DNA of 64,000 nucleotides from Paenibacillus tritici (GCF_013204885.1 NZ_JABMKX010000002.1:468033-532032); one strand, 5' to 3'; shown: positions 35,801 through 44,235, numbered from the stretch's first letter. Notes: generated from the sequence alone by a model not told the origin. A program made the numbers and translations.

Positions 35801-38209
35801 GTAGTCAACAAAAGCAATAATAAAATCATCACTGTAGACGGGGCATCGAACAACAACGGCGCGGCCGTAAGAGTAGCCGATGACCAGGGCAAGGATAACC
35901 AGCGCATGAGGATTGAAATCCGCAACCTCAGCAACAGCGAGATCAGCGCATTGAGTGAGGCAGGAGGACGCTATGAAGTAACGTTCAACGCCAGTGGCGG
36001 AAGCCCGGCACAGACGGTGATTCAGGCCGTATACGGCGAACCGTTAACCCCTCCTGCGGTGACCAAAGAAGGCTATGAGCTGGAGGGCTGGTTCACCGAT
36101 AGCTCGAAATGGGATTTTGCGGCCCAGACAGTACCAGGTGCATTAACGCTGACGGCGAAGTGGGAGCTCAAGGCTCCCGAGGTGAGGATTATCAGTGAAG
36201 GCTCACTGCGGGCAGGCTCGGAGGGTAACCTCCGCGCTGCCGGAACAGGGACAGGAACCCTGTCCTACTCCTGGTATGTTGACAAGGGAGCAGGCTACGG
36301 AGAGCCGGTCGGAGCAGGCGAGGTCCTGAATCTTCCCGTGTTGTCCGAAGCGATGACCGGTTACCGTTACAAGGTGGTCGTGACCGGTGAAGGCGGATTA
36401 ACCAGAGAGCAGGATTATCTCCTGAAGGTGCTCCCGGCTGATGCAGAATGGACCCCGCCGGCCTTCGGGACCGACCTGCCGTCTCTGCTGGAGACCGTGG
36501 AAGGGGAGCCGGTGATGCTGCTGGTTGAACCGGCAGGAGACGTTCAGTCTATCGAATGGGAAGTGAAACGGCCCGGCACTGAGGAATGGCTGCCCGTTAC
36601 CAGTGTTACCGGTGCGGTCTACCGCTTCGTTCCCGGTATGGAGGATCACGGAACACAGTACCGTGTGGGATTGACCGGCACAGCGGAGGGGAATCCCGTT
36701 CGGATTACCGGAACGGAGCTAACGCTCAAGGTCTATCCGGCCCATGAGCTTCCGTCCGTCCAATCCTTCGCGGCAACCGTTAACCCGGCCGCTGAGGATC
36801 ATCCGGTAACCCTCAGCGTAGTGGCCACTTCAACGTATGGAGAGCTGAGCTACCGCTGGCTGAAGAATGACCTTGTCCTGAACGGCGCCACCGGCAGCAG
36901 TCTGACGATTGAGAAGGCCGCTATATCAGATACGGGAGCTTATAAAGTAGAGGTAACCAACACCCGTATCATTGGCAGCCGCACCTATGTGGACACAGTT
37001 TATACGGAGCCTGTTGAACTGACGGTCAACCCTACTCCGGTCACGCCGACCAACCCGCCGTCATCCACAGATGTCCCTCGGGCCACACCTGTGCCGTCAG
37101 CCAAGCCACAGCCAGCGGCAACCCCGCTGCCTTCGACTGCAGTCATTTCGGCTGCTCAGCTCAGCAGTCCTGCGGTGAACGGACTGGTTACGGTTCAAGT
37201 GGGACCGGCAACCGCGGCTCTGCTTCCGGTGAATACCGGGGAGCTGCTGGGAAGTCATTCCCTGCGTCTGCAGGGAGACACAATAGAGCTGGTACTGGCG
37301 CCGGAGCTGCTGAAGCAGCTGGCCGAAGCCGCGTCTGCGGTTAAGGGCAGCGGCACCCGGATTCTGCTGAAGGCAGAACCTAAGCCGCTCGAAGACATGA
37401 AGCTGAAGACAGAAGCAGGCGTGTCCCTGAAGGGCAGGCTGCTGGAATATGATCTGAGCCTGGCCGGGGCGGACGGAACGCTCCACCGTCTGGACTATTA
37501 TGCGGTTCCGGTGAGCCTGCGCTTAACCGCGGGCGGGCTTGATCCGAAGCGGCTTGGCCTATACCGCGTAGGAACAGACGGTACGCTCACCTATCTGGGC
37601 GGAGCGGCTGAAGCTGGCGGGCTGAAGGCCGCGCTTGACGGCAGCAGCACCTACGCGCTGCTGGAGTATTCCAAGCAATTCAGCGATGTTCCCGCCTCGC
37701 ACTGGGCATTTGAAGCGCTGCGCGAGCTGTCTGCGAAGCATCTGATCAAGGGCATCTCCGAGCTGGAATTCCAGCCCGGCCGGAATATCACCCGGGCTGA
37801 ATTCGTTCAGCTGATGGCGAATGCCCTGCAATTGACTGGCAGCGGCAGCGTCTCCTTCACGGATGTCCCGCAGGATGCCTGGTATCAGAGCGCTCTGTCC
37901 GGCATGGTGCAGGCCGGTCTGATTACCGGACGGACTCCAGCGTCCTTCCAGCCGAATACGGAGATCAGCCGCGAAGAGATGACCGTCATTCTCATGCGGG
38001 CCTACCGGCTCCGGCAGGGGATCATGCCCGCAGCACCGCTTAGCCCATCCCTTAAAGATGCGGCAAGCATCTCCGGCTGGGCAGCGGAACAGGTAACTGC
38101 AGCGGCGGCCCTCGGCTTCGTGCAAGGACGGGCAGACGGTACCTTCGCTCCGAAGGCACCCGCCACCCGTGCCGAAGCTGCGCAGATTCTGCTGAATGTT
38201 CTGAAATAA
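32819..38209 (+). CDS. Giant surface-anchored GH43-like exoenzyme with four CBM6/35-like modules, ricin-type lectin, InlB repeat, Ig-like and SLH domains
   Basis: A 1796-residue exported protein. The signal peptide ends at GVSSA. Residues 30-360 form a GH43-like five-blade propeller, with the base Asp in GGADPTIARA and the acid Glu in NINEGAAVVERNGKTYFAYS. The usual WAPD/E motif reads VWGPYIY. Four similar CBM6/35-like modules begin near 366, 494, 620 and 751 (each with YEAEDA-type starts). A ricin-B lectin is at about 897-1035, an InlB-type repeat at 1050-1115, Ig-like domains at 1115-1400, a Thr/Pro-rich linker near 1405-1440, and three SLH domains from 1620. SLH domains tie it to the cell wall. 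Arabinan or xylan side chains are likely targets. AAGGAGAG precedes the ATG. Confidence 0.9.
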   Translation: MRKKRFLMLPLAFLLSFMLAGVSSAEVTSNYVNPLMGGADPTIARAADGYYYSAFSGDNNITLKRHETILGVSTAKSKIVWKKPDNFGFVWGPYIYRLEGKWYLYFSSGPEESFGYGHPSSYVLENASPDPFEGTWELKGESANEDKDGQVTVKKGLLNTQGFGLACGVVSIQGQTYFTYTKYYYYPDPKDPSKTKFDESPTIVKMKNPWTLEGPEGVVARPQYDWEKQHDNINEGAAVVERNGKTYFAYSASSFMNDNYSVGVSVANAGADVMQAESWVKHPEPVMKRSDENSSYGPGSPLFLKSEDDTEDWIMYHGIPTHGQGGGNRGIRAQRIHWDDQDFINLGIPSNPGTVLNRPSGEEKSEIYEAEEASQSGVSRVVGKSGYASGGLYEKFSNSSDNNYVEFTVNTNAQGTYSLDFRYNNNTPSAVNMKLKVNGEAARDLSFASNAGFDANFNIQSVHNMKLNAGSNKIRLSGKSNLALDALIIKRSSLYEAEDAVLSGNAKVDRDHAGYSGTGFAGGLWVTGSAVTFKVNAAAAGSYSVNLGYGLGFNDDRTLSMYVNGHKMKRADFFNLGNWDRWADRYDNVFLKEGENTIMYKYDAGDTGNVNLDYITVTEATTWHYGAEDAKLTGAADTSVVYAKDGNMGTGYVTGLSSANSSVEFAVNVENAASYDVKLRYAKAEAGKTLALYLNGTRIKNITLPATGGAAVWKEQLETLSLKEGTNHITYKNETDHSGILLIDSIHLNKRTPWRYQAEDAARTGSLQIGRDHLWYEGNGFVGGFEQKGDALRFQVNVPNTAAYTSTLRYSGAQSSNITMSMYVNGQRIKQVSLPPTANWEMWANSTESVNLNAGNNIIEFIREQGDTGRFNIDSLTIDKTSGGFMSSIAKKIIPEKMVKIQPKHSGKSLDVDRVSSDPLAVINQWANGDGNNQLWRFLDLGTGYYQIQSVHSGHVLDLLPGSAIQQLCQNTQASGAIPDTQQWKLVKDGDYYKVVNKSNNKIITVDGASNNNGAAVRVADDQGKDNQRMRIEIRNLSNSEISALSEAGGRYEVTFNASGGSPAQTVIQAVYGEPLTPPAVTKEGYELEGWFTDSSKWDFAAQTVPGALTLTAKWELKAPEVRIISEGSLRAGSEGNLRAAGTGTGTLSYSWYVDKGAGYGEPVGAGEVLNLPVLSEAMTGYRYKVVVTGEGGLTREQDYLLKVLPADAEWTPPAFGTDLPSLLETVEGEPVMLLVEPAGDVQSIEWEVKRPGTEEWLPVTSVTGAVYRFVPGMEDHGTQYRVGLTGTAEGNPVRITGTELTLKVYPAHELPSVQSFAATVNPAAEDHPVTLSVVATSTYGELSYRWLKNDLVLNGATGSSLTIEKAAISDTGAYKVEVTNTRIIGSRTYVDTVYTEPVELTVNPTPVTPTNPPSSTDVPRATPVPSAKPQPAATPLPSTAVISAAQLSSPAVNGLVTVQVGPATAALLPVNTGELLGSHSLRLQGDTIELVLAPELLKQLAEAASAVKGSGTRILLKAEPKPLEDMKLKTEAGVSLKGRLLEYDLSLAGADGTLHRLDYYAVPVSLRLTAGGLDPKRLGLYRVGTDGTLTYLGGAAEAGGLKAALDGSSTYALLEYSKQFSDVPASHWAFEALRELSAKHLIKGISELEFQPGRNITRAEFVQLMANALQLTGSGSVSFTDVPQDAWYQSALSGMVQAGLITGRTPASFQPNTEISREEMTVILMRAYRLRQGIMPAAPLSPSLKDAASISGWAAEQVTAAAALGFVQGRADGTFAPKAPATRAEAAQILLNVLK

Positions 38210-38260
38210 GCAGCGGCGGGAACAGCCATCCATATTCAGCTGTTCTGCAAGGCATAGATA

Positions 38261-38294
38261 AGGCGCTCCCCCTGGAACCATACGGGGAGCGCCT
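38261..38294 (+). terminator. Terminator of the surface GH43 gene
   Basis: AGGCGCTCCCC (38261-38271) pairs perfectly with GGGGAGCGCCT (38284-38294) across a 12-base loop, followed by CTTCCT. It lies 52 bp after the stop. Confidence 0.8.
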
Positions 38295-38351
38295 CTTCCT
38301 ATACTCTCCTTCTTAAATGCGGCTACCCGCTAGACCCAGCCTCTCGTTTAT

Positions 38352-38466
38352 CCTAGTAACGCTCTGCTTGCCATACAATGACGCCCTTTCTCTACCACAG
38401 TAACGTTCTGCCTCCACCACCATAGTGACATCCTGCTCTATCACAGTAACGTTCTGCTTCCACCAC
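38352..38466. repeat. Degenerate 21-25 bp tandem repeats
   Basis: Five imperfect units of the form GTAACGTTCTGCYTCCACCA are lined up: GTAACGCTCTGCTTGCCATA, ATGACGCCCTTTCTCTACCA, GTAACGTTCTGCCTCCACCA, GTGACATCCTGCTCTATCAC and GTAACGTTCTGCTTCCACCA. No gene is present. Similar CTCTGCTCTAG-type units occur at 39855-39905, on the other side of the alpha/beta hydrolase gene. Confidence 0.7.
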
Positions 38467-38499
38467 AGCAAATGTGTGAGCTTCCGGGCTTACTGTCAC

Positions 38500-38705
38500 A
38501 ATAGTCTCCCGATTCCTGCCCAAAATACAACATCTCCCTCCCAAATTCGGCCCCACCACGAGATTGTTGTAAGAATGTCAACATTTCTCCCTCTCCCAGT
38601 CTCCGTACAGAACAAATCTTGCATTTCGTGCAAGATTCCCGCCTAACTGCTGGTAATGTAAGAGTCAAGGCTGCAGAATGTGCAACATTTTCGCCTATAC
38701 CCCAC
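38500..38705. repeat. TGCA/TTGT-centred dispersed repeats, second cluster
   Basis: Several short inverted-repeat units are present: CTTGCATTTCGTGCAAGATT followed by CCCGCC, GCTGCAGAATGTGCAACATT followed by TTCGCC, and GTTGTAAGAATGTCAACATT. They resemble the units at 9620-9802. No open gene lies between the terminator at 38294 and the start at 38852; 38706-38850 is AT-rich leader sequence. Confidence 0.6.
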
Positions 38706-38851
38706 CTTTTAAGCTACACCTTCATATACCGGCCAGGTAATTTTCCTTCCCTTCAAAACAAATGGCTTTTTCCTGAAATATTGAACACCTCATAGGAATT
38801 TCGATTTCTTCATAGAATTTCATTACAAAAGTGTGAAAAAAGGAGGAGCAA

Positions 38852-39712
38852 ATGCAAGAGATTATTTCGAAAGTAAACGGTGTGTCGCTCTGGCATCTTG
38901 TTCACGGTCAGGGTATTCCAATTGTACTTTTACATGGGGGTCCAGGTGCGTATGATTATTTAGAACCTGTGGCTGAGTTATTGGATGATGGTTGTTTTCA
39001 AATTATTCGGTATGAGCAACGGGGGAGTTGGAGATCAGAGAAAACGGGTCCCTACGATATTGAGACATTTATTGAAGATTTAGAACAGTTAAGGATTCAT
39101 TTAGGTTTAAAAAATTGGGTTGTCTGTGGGCATTCTTGGGGTGCATCATTGGCGTTAGCATATTCCACCAAATATCATGCTAATGTTGAAGCTCTAATCT
39201 ATATATCGGGAACAGGAGTTAATCCCGCTTGGCACGCTGACTATCGTACTAATAGACTTAACAGAATGAGTCCTACTGACAGAGAAGAATATATTTATTT
39301 GCGTTCAGTTATAGAAACTATGAAAGGTGAAGAACAAGATCATACAAAAGAACGATTACGTGAACTCAGTTTAAGAACTGATTTATTTAATCAGGATAAC
39401 TTTAATAAACTTCCTCGTATACACGGAGAATTTGTAAACAATGAAGTCAATCAAAAAGTTGGTTCTGAATATAATGAGTATTTTGAAAATGAGAAATTCA
39501 AAAAAGCTATTTCATTAAATAAAATCCCCTCTCTTTTTATTCATGGAGAGACAGATCCTCGCCCATATAATTACGTGAGAGAGCTTGCATCCAATTTGCA
39601 AAACTGCGAATTTGCATTGATTCCTAATGCTGGACATTATCCTTGGCTTGATAATTCTGATGCTTTAGGAAAGCAAATAAACGAGTTTTTATCTAGGCAT
39701 GTTTTGAAATGA
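38852..39712 (+). CDS. Alpha/beta hydrolase, proline iminopeptidase-like
   Basis: A 286-residue hydrolase. VLLHGGPGAYDYL is the oxyanion loop typical of proline iminopeptidases (S33). VVCGHSWGASLALAY holds the nucleophile Ser, FIHGETDPRP the Asp and NAGHYPWLD the His, so the triad is complete. No signal peptide is seen. The coding DNA is far more AT-rich than the neighbouring operons, with many TTA, AAT and ATA codons, which suggests recent arrival from a low-GC donor. AAAGGAGGAGC lies before the ATG. Substrate (peptide or small ester) is unknown. Confidence 0.92.
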   Translation: MQEIISKVNGVSLWHLVHGQGIPIVLLHGGPGAYDYLEPVAELLDDGCFQIIRYEQRGSWRSEKTGPYDIETFIEDLEQLRIHLGLKNWVVCGHSWGASLALAYSTKYHANVEALIYISGTGVNPAWHADYRTNRLNRMSPTDREEYIYLRSVIETMKGEEQDHTKERLRELSLRTDLFNQDNFNKLPRIHGEFVNNEVNQKVGSEYNEYFENEKFKKAISLNKIPSLFIHGETDPRPYNYVRELASNLQNCEFALIPNAGHYPWLDNSDALGKQINEFLSRHVLK

Positions 39713-39913
39713 AATATGGTTTATGAGGATGATGGCGTACAATTTCACTTTTCTGTGTAAGACATATCATAAAATTCTAGAAATGAGCCATACAAAAAAA
39801 CACCTTCAAGGTACTCTCCCTGTCATACGACAAGACGAACCTGTTAAAGGTGTTCTACGCTGGCAAGTCTGCTCTGGTATACTCTGCTCTAGCGTACTCT
39901 ACCCCTGCATAGA

Positions 39914-41038
39914 TTACTTTGCTGCTCTTCGGATCAGCTCCGCAAGTCCCGTTATTTCCTGCGGAACACGCGATACGCCCAGGATGATCCAGCCGCTGCA
40001 TTGGCTATACGGTCCGAGATAGACCACTTCACCGTCTATCATTTTTTGCTTCATCGAATTGGGCCTCGTTTTACATGGCTCCAGGGCATACATGTTGTCC
40101 CCAATCGCCCGTTTGGCGATCAGGGAACGGGGATAACACTGCAGAGAACGGATCACATAAGCTGCCGCGTCCTGCCCTGTGTTCACCAGCATCTCAGCCG
40201 TCAGCGCCTGACTTCCGTCTGCCGCCGCCTGATAGTTGCGGACCTGCGGCAGATCGGACAACCCTGCCACCGGCTGCGGAACGTATTGATAACAGCGGAT
40301 CGGGTCCAGCCGGGTCCGGGAATCGTAGACGGCAAGCGCATCTTCCTCCGGCGGGGCAGAGTCACGGAGCAGCATACTCCCGGGATGGACCGGCAGTACA
40401 TAACTCCCCCCGCCCGCCATGAAGCCTCCCGCCAGCTGGATATGGTATCCGTCATCCACCGGCTGGACGGAATCGGTTAGATTCCGTACCGTATCTTCCC
40501 GGAACAGATCGGCTGCCCCGTAACGGGTAACGATACGGATGATCTTGTCATACACAGGCGCCTGCCCGTACCCTCTCACCGAAACCTTGCCTTCAAGGCA
40601 GATCTGCTGCTCATCCCAAGTAATCCGTACCGATTCCAGGAGTGCCGGGGAGTACGACCCTGTCCCATGGACAGTTCTTACCTCATCCGGGGTGCCGAAG
40701 ATTTCAGGTCCAATGGCAGCTACGGCGGCATAGAAGCCTGAATCCCAGCCCGAGTGCTCATTATCCGACAGATCCACGTGATCGGGGTGCAGCAGATACC
40801 GCTCATCACGCTCCCAACTGATCTTCTCGGCATCCAGCCAGATTTCCCCAATGTCCATGCCCCGCTCCAGAATCACCGTAAAGAGAAGCCGCCCGTTGCT
40901 TATCCTCAACACACGCATTTGTGAGCCGAAGAGGTCAGTAACCAGCTCCAAGGTGACCTGCCCGCCTTCCGGCAGCACTTGTGGAATGTCCGGCAGCAGC
41001 TGAGCCAGTGCCAAATTACCGATCCCCTTATTATCCAT
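39914..41038 (-). CDS. DUF4432 family protein, aldose-1-epimerase-like
   Basis: A 374-residue beta-sandwich protein of the galactose-mutarotase-like superfamily. FTVILERGMDIGEIWLDAEK, VRTVHGTGSYSPALLESVRI and DDGYHIQLAGGFM are DUF4432-like landmarks. The His residues of VHG and YHIQ may take part in sugar binding. It is the last gene of the GH65 operon and may convert the anomer released by the phosphorylase or importer; this is inferred. The start sits inside a 33-bp repeat array. ATG 41038 is favoured over 41062 because GGAGGGGG lies 13 bp before it, but the choice is not secure. Confidence 0.8.
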   Translation of the reverse strand: MDNKGIGNLALAQLLPDIPQVLPEGGQVTLELVTDLFGSQMRVLRISNGRLLFTVILERGMDIGEIWLDAEKISWERDERYLLHPDHVDLSDNEHSGWDSGFYAAVAAIGPEIFGTPDEVRTVHGTGSYSPALLESVRITWDEQQICLEGKVSVRGYGQAPVYDKIIRIVTRYGAADLFREDTVRNLTDSVQPVDDGYHIQLAGGFMAGGGSYVLPVHPGSMLLRDSAPPEEDALAVYDSRTRLDPIRCYQYVPQPVAGLSDLPQVRNYQAAADGSQALTAEMLVNTGQDAAAYVIRSLQCYPRSLIAKRAIGDNMYALEPCKTRPNSMKQKMIDGEVVYLGPYSQCSGWIILGVSRVPQEITGLAELIRRAAK

Positions 41039-41270
41039 CCATCCGTTTCCCCCTCCGCTCATTAGCCATCCAGCCGTTCACCTTCGTCCGCTCATTATCC
41101 ATCCAGCCATTCACCCCCGTCCGCTCATTATCTATCCAGCCGTCCACTCCTGCCCAATCATTAGCCATCCAGCCATTCATCCCCGTCCGCTCATTAGCCA
41201 TCCACCCGTTCACCCCGTCCGCTCATTATCCATCCAGCCGTTCACCTTCGTCCGCTCATTAGCCATTCGG
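41026..41270. repeat. 33-bp tandem repeat array at the pgmB-DUF4432 junction
   Basis: The plus-strand unit is GTCCGCTCATTAKCCATCCA followed by GCCGTTCACCTTC. Units begin at 41053, 41086, 41119, 41152, 41185 (32 bp, one base lost), 41217 and 41250 (partial), with a further partial unit at 41026-41052. The pgmB stop codon lies in the last unit and the DUF4432 start codon in the first. On the minus strand each unit carries GGATGGMTAATGAGCGG, so each has an ATG followed by overlapping TAA/TGA triplets. A 60-codon minus frame reads VNGWMDNERTK-like 11-residue repeats. Confidence 0.92.
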
Positions 41271-41963
41271 ACGGTCTCCCCCTCCGGCTTGTCCCGCTAC
41301 ACCGAGATGGCTCAGCAGGAACACAGGCTCCAGTTGTTCGAAGCTGGTGAGGGTAAGATGTGCTCGGGCAAGCAGCGCCCTGTCGCCGATGCCGACCACG
41401 CGCATACCTGCCCGGACCGCACCTTCTACACCGGCGGCCGCATCCTCGAAGACGTAGCAGCGGGCCGGGTCTGCGCCAAGCAGCCGGGCCGCCTGCAGGA
41501 ACTCCTCCGGGTCCGGCTTCGCCCGGGCGATGCTGTTTCCGTCCACCACCACATCAAACAGCGGCCTGATGTTCACCTTCTCCAGAATCAGCGGAGCGTT
41601 CTGGCTGGCCGATGCGATTGCCGTCCTGACTCCCTGTGAGCGCAGCAGTCCAATGAAATCCGCCACCCCCGGCAATACATCAGCAGGCGTAAGCGTGGCA
41701 AGATACTCCTTGTACCACTCGTTTTTCCGGGAAGCCAGCGACTCTTTCTGCTCTGGAGTTACTTCCGTGATCCCGCCGTCCCGGAGCAGAAGCTCAAGCG
41801 ACTCCATACGGCTAACCCCCTTAAGCTGTTCATTCGCCTGTTCACTGAAGACGAAGCCTAACTCCCCGGCGAGGCGTTTCCAGGCCAGATAATGAAACTT
41901 CGCCGTATCGACAATGACCCCGTCCAGATCGAAGATGGCTGCCTCAAAGGATAGTGCCCGCAC
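41259..41963 (-). CDS. pgmB: Beta-phosphoglucomutase (HAD family)
   Basis: A 234-residue HAD phosphatase-fold mutase that converts beta-glucose-1-phosphate to glucose-6-phosphate. Motif I is FDLDGVIVDTA (nucleophile and acid Asp). The cap has the KGVSRMESLELLL signature known from PgmB, and TAIASASQNAP is motif II. The Lys and acidic motifs are IARAKPDPEEFL and CYVFEDAAAGVEGAVRAGM. GTG 41963 lies 6 bp after GGAGGGG and gives the usual short N-terminus; ATG 41978 is the alternative. It overlaps the GH65 gene end by 20 bases, and the GH65 product is its substrate. Confidence 0.95.
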   Translation of the reverse strand: MRALSFEAAIFDLDGVIVDTAKFHYLAWKRLAGELGFVFSEQANEQLKGVSRMESLELLLRDGGITEVTPEQKESLASRKNEWYKEYLATLTPADVLPGVADFIGLLRSQGVRTAIASASQNAPLILEKVNIRPLFDVVVDGNSIARAKPDPEEFLQAARLLGADPARCYVFEDAAAGVEGAVRAGMRVVGIGDRALLARAHLTLTSFEQLEPVFLLSHLGVAGQAGGGDRPNG

Positions 41964-44235
41964 CGGAATCCCCTCCATTCAGCTTGTGTATTTCATGCGC
42001 ACCCGGACTCACGGTGACCTGATAGTGCTCCCCCCTCCAGGCCAGCCGGAAGCTTAGTTCCGTCCAGCCTTCAGGCAGCCGGGGCTCCAGCTCTATAACC
42101 TCACTCCACATCGCACTCTTCAGCCCGGCGAATCCGTAGACAATAAGCTGCCACAGGCCGCCGCAATTGGCGATGTGAATTCCTTCGGCGGCACCTTTTT
42201 TCTCCAGCGAGAGATCAATATCCATGACCCGCTGAAGGAACCCTGCCGCTGCCTCCTTCTGGTTCAGCCACGAAGCCACAATGCCGTGAACCGCCGCCGA
42301 CAAGGAAGAATCGTGGGTCGTAATCGGCTCATAGTAGGCATAGGAGGCCTGCATCTGCCGGCCGGTGAACTCCTGCCTGAACAGCAGCATCAATTCCAGC
42401 ACATCCGCCTGCTTCAGCGCCTTGGAACGGTAATTACGCTCCTGGGAAATGAAATGGCCGAAGGGCCGGGACCTGTCCGTCCAGAGACTCCCGAAGTCCA
42501 CCTCCGCATAAGAAGCGAAATCGTCCGATTGCGGAATCAGTTCACTCTGGCTGTCATATGGCAGCCTTAACTTCTCCGCCGTATGCCGGAACAGCTCCCG
42601 CTCACCTGGACGAAGATCCAGCCGCTCAGCCACAGCCGCATAGCTGCCTTGATCACCGTCTTCCAGGCTGTCCAGATAAGCAGCGGTCTGCTCCAGACTG
42701 AACTTGACCATCCGGTTAGTGAAGGCATTGTTGCGGGTAAAAGGCAAATATTCATCCGGTCCCATCACGCCCAGCAGCTCGCAAGCCCCTTCCCCGTTCC
42801 AGTCCACGCGGTCACACCAATAACGGGCCGTCTCCACCAGAATATCAATCCCGTAGTGCTCCAGGAATTCATCATCTCCTGTAGCCCTGACGTAATGGCA
42901 GACCGCATAGACTACATCCGCTGTTATATGAATTTCATGATCGGCGTATTGCCAGTTGGCACATTGCTCTTCCCCGCCTAATGAGGACTCCCAGGCGTAC
43001 CGTGCTCCCCGGTATCCATAGCTCTGAGCATTGCGCCTCGCACCTTCAAGCGTATGATAGCGGAACAGAAGCAGATTGCGGGCAGCCTGCGGATTAGTAT
43101 GCAGATAGAACGGGAGCAGATTAATCTCCGTATCCCAAAAATACCTGCCGAAATAAGCTTCCCCGGCATAGCCCTTGGCACAGATCGCTACCCGGTCATC
43201 CTGCTCCGCATTGGAGCGGATAAGATGGTAGAGCGAAGCGCGGACATTCAGTTGCGCTGTGCCGTCTCCCTTGATGCGGATATCGGCCTCCTGCCATTTG
43301 CTTGTCCAGCAGTCCGCATGACGGTTATATAGCTGCTCCCAGCCTAATTCCCGTGCACGGCGGAGCTGTTCATGCGCCCTGCCGTACACTGTTCCTTCTT
43401 CCCTGTCACGGTCCGTGGTTACCGCAGTCAGCTTGCGGAGCGTGAACCGTTCCCCGGCCCGCAGCTGAAGCTCCCCTCGCAGCGCCGCCCTTACTCCCGT
43501 AAGCTCCTCCTGCCAGTCCACCGCTTCAGAGACCTCCAGCGCAGACAGCATATAGATCTGGTTCCCCTTCTCTGTCAGGGTCTCCAGGGACAGGCTGCCT
43601 TCTGATTCTGCCAGGGGAATGATCCGGGCAAAATGATTCATCCCGTTGGTCCGCACATCTCCGCGCAGCGCCGCAGTCATCTCCAGCCGGCCTTCACCAG
43701 CCAGCACCTCCAGCTGAACCTGCTGAATGCACAGATGGGTATCAGCCATACTAAGGTAGCGGCTATAAGTACACTCCAGCTGCATCCCCTCCCCCGTCTC
43801 CCATAGGAATGAACGATGCAGACTTCCATCCCGCAGATCCAGCCAGCGTCTGTAGCCGCTGATCCGGCTGCGGTCCATATCCAGCGGCTCGCCCGCCGAC
43901 CGGAACTCAAGCCCCAATACATAAGGCAGGTTGACAATCTCCTCCTTCAGCAGCGGGTGCGGTGCGACAATGCCCGGGATATAGGTTCCCTGCTTGGATT
44001 TGGGGTGCCGCGGCTTCTCCAGCGTGACGTTATCCGGGAAACGCAGATATTCCTCATCCTGGGGGGCATCGCTGCATCCCTCCTCGAAGCTTCCGCGCAT
44101 ATGCATATAGCCGTTCCCCTGCGTAAAAAGCCCTTCATAATGCTTATGCAGTGTAGCCTGATATCCGTTCTCCTTCAGGCACCACAGGTGATCCTCCTTC
44201 ATTTGCAACCCCCTGATTTCTCCGGTATCTTTCAT
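41944..44235 (-). CDS. Glycoside hydrolase family 65 phosphorylase
   Basis: A 763-residue cytoplasmic phosphorylase. GLFTQGNGYMHMRGSFEEG starts the beta-sandwich domain. The catalytic (alpha/alpha)6 barrel carries the general-acid Glu in GVMGPDEYLPFTRNNAFTN (Glu495) and the phosphate-binding motif ITTHDSSLSAAVHG. GH65 enzymes split alpha-glucosides (maltose, trehalose, kojibiose, nigerose) with phosphate to beta-glucose-1-phosphate. The DEYLPFTRNN loop differs from trehalose and maltose phosphorylases as I recall them, so the disaccharide cannot be named. ATG 44235 is chosen because GGAGG lies 8 bp upstream. pgmB follows directly. Confidence 0.94.
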   Translation of the reverse strand: MKDTGEIRGLQMKEDHLWCLKENGYQATLHKHYEGLFTQGNGYMHMRGSFEEGCSDAPQDEEYLRFPDNVTLEKPRHPKSKQGTYIPGIVAPHPLLKEEIVNLPYVLGLEFRSAGEPLDMDRSRISGYRRWLDLRDGSLHRSFLWETGEGMQLECTYSRYLSMADTHLCIQQVQLEVLAGEGRLEMTAALRGDVRTNGMNHFARIIPLAESEGSLSLETLTEKGNQIYMLSALEVSEAVDWQEELTGVRAALRGELQLRAGERFTLRKLTAVTTDRDREEGTVYGRAHEQLRRARELGWEQLYNRHADCWTSKWQEADIRIKGDGTAQLNVRASLYHLIRSNAEQDDRVAICAKGYAGEAYFGRYFWDTEINLLPFYLHTNPQAARNLLLFRYHTLEGARRNAQSYGYRGARYAWESSLGGEEQCANWQYADHEIHITADVVYAVCHYVRATGDDEFLEHYGIDILVETARYWCDRVDWNGEGACELLGVMGPDEYLPFTRNNAFTNRMVKFSLEQTAAYLDSLEDGDQGSYAAVAERLDLRPGERELFRHTAEKLRLPYDSQSELIPQSDDFASYAEVDFGSLWTDRSRPFGHFISQERNYRSKALKQADVLELMLLFRQEFTGRQMQASYAYYEPITTHDSSLSAAVHGIVASWLNQKEAAAGFLQRVMDIDLSLEKKGAAEGIHIANCGGLWQLIVYGFAGLKSAMWSEVIELEPRLPEGWTELSFRLAWRGEHYQVTVSPGAHEIHKLNGGDSGAGTIL

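Noticed and set aside
39723..40022. 99-codon plus-strand frame after the alpha/beta hydrolase
   Set aside because: It runs into the antisense of DUF4432 and has no family features; the first part is repeat-like spacer.
41031..41213. 60-codon minus-strand frame of 11-residue repeats between pgmB and DUF4432
   Set aside because: It follows from the 33-bp unit and is broken by the 32-bp unit; no ribosome binding site separate from the repeat.
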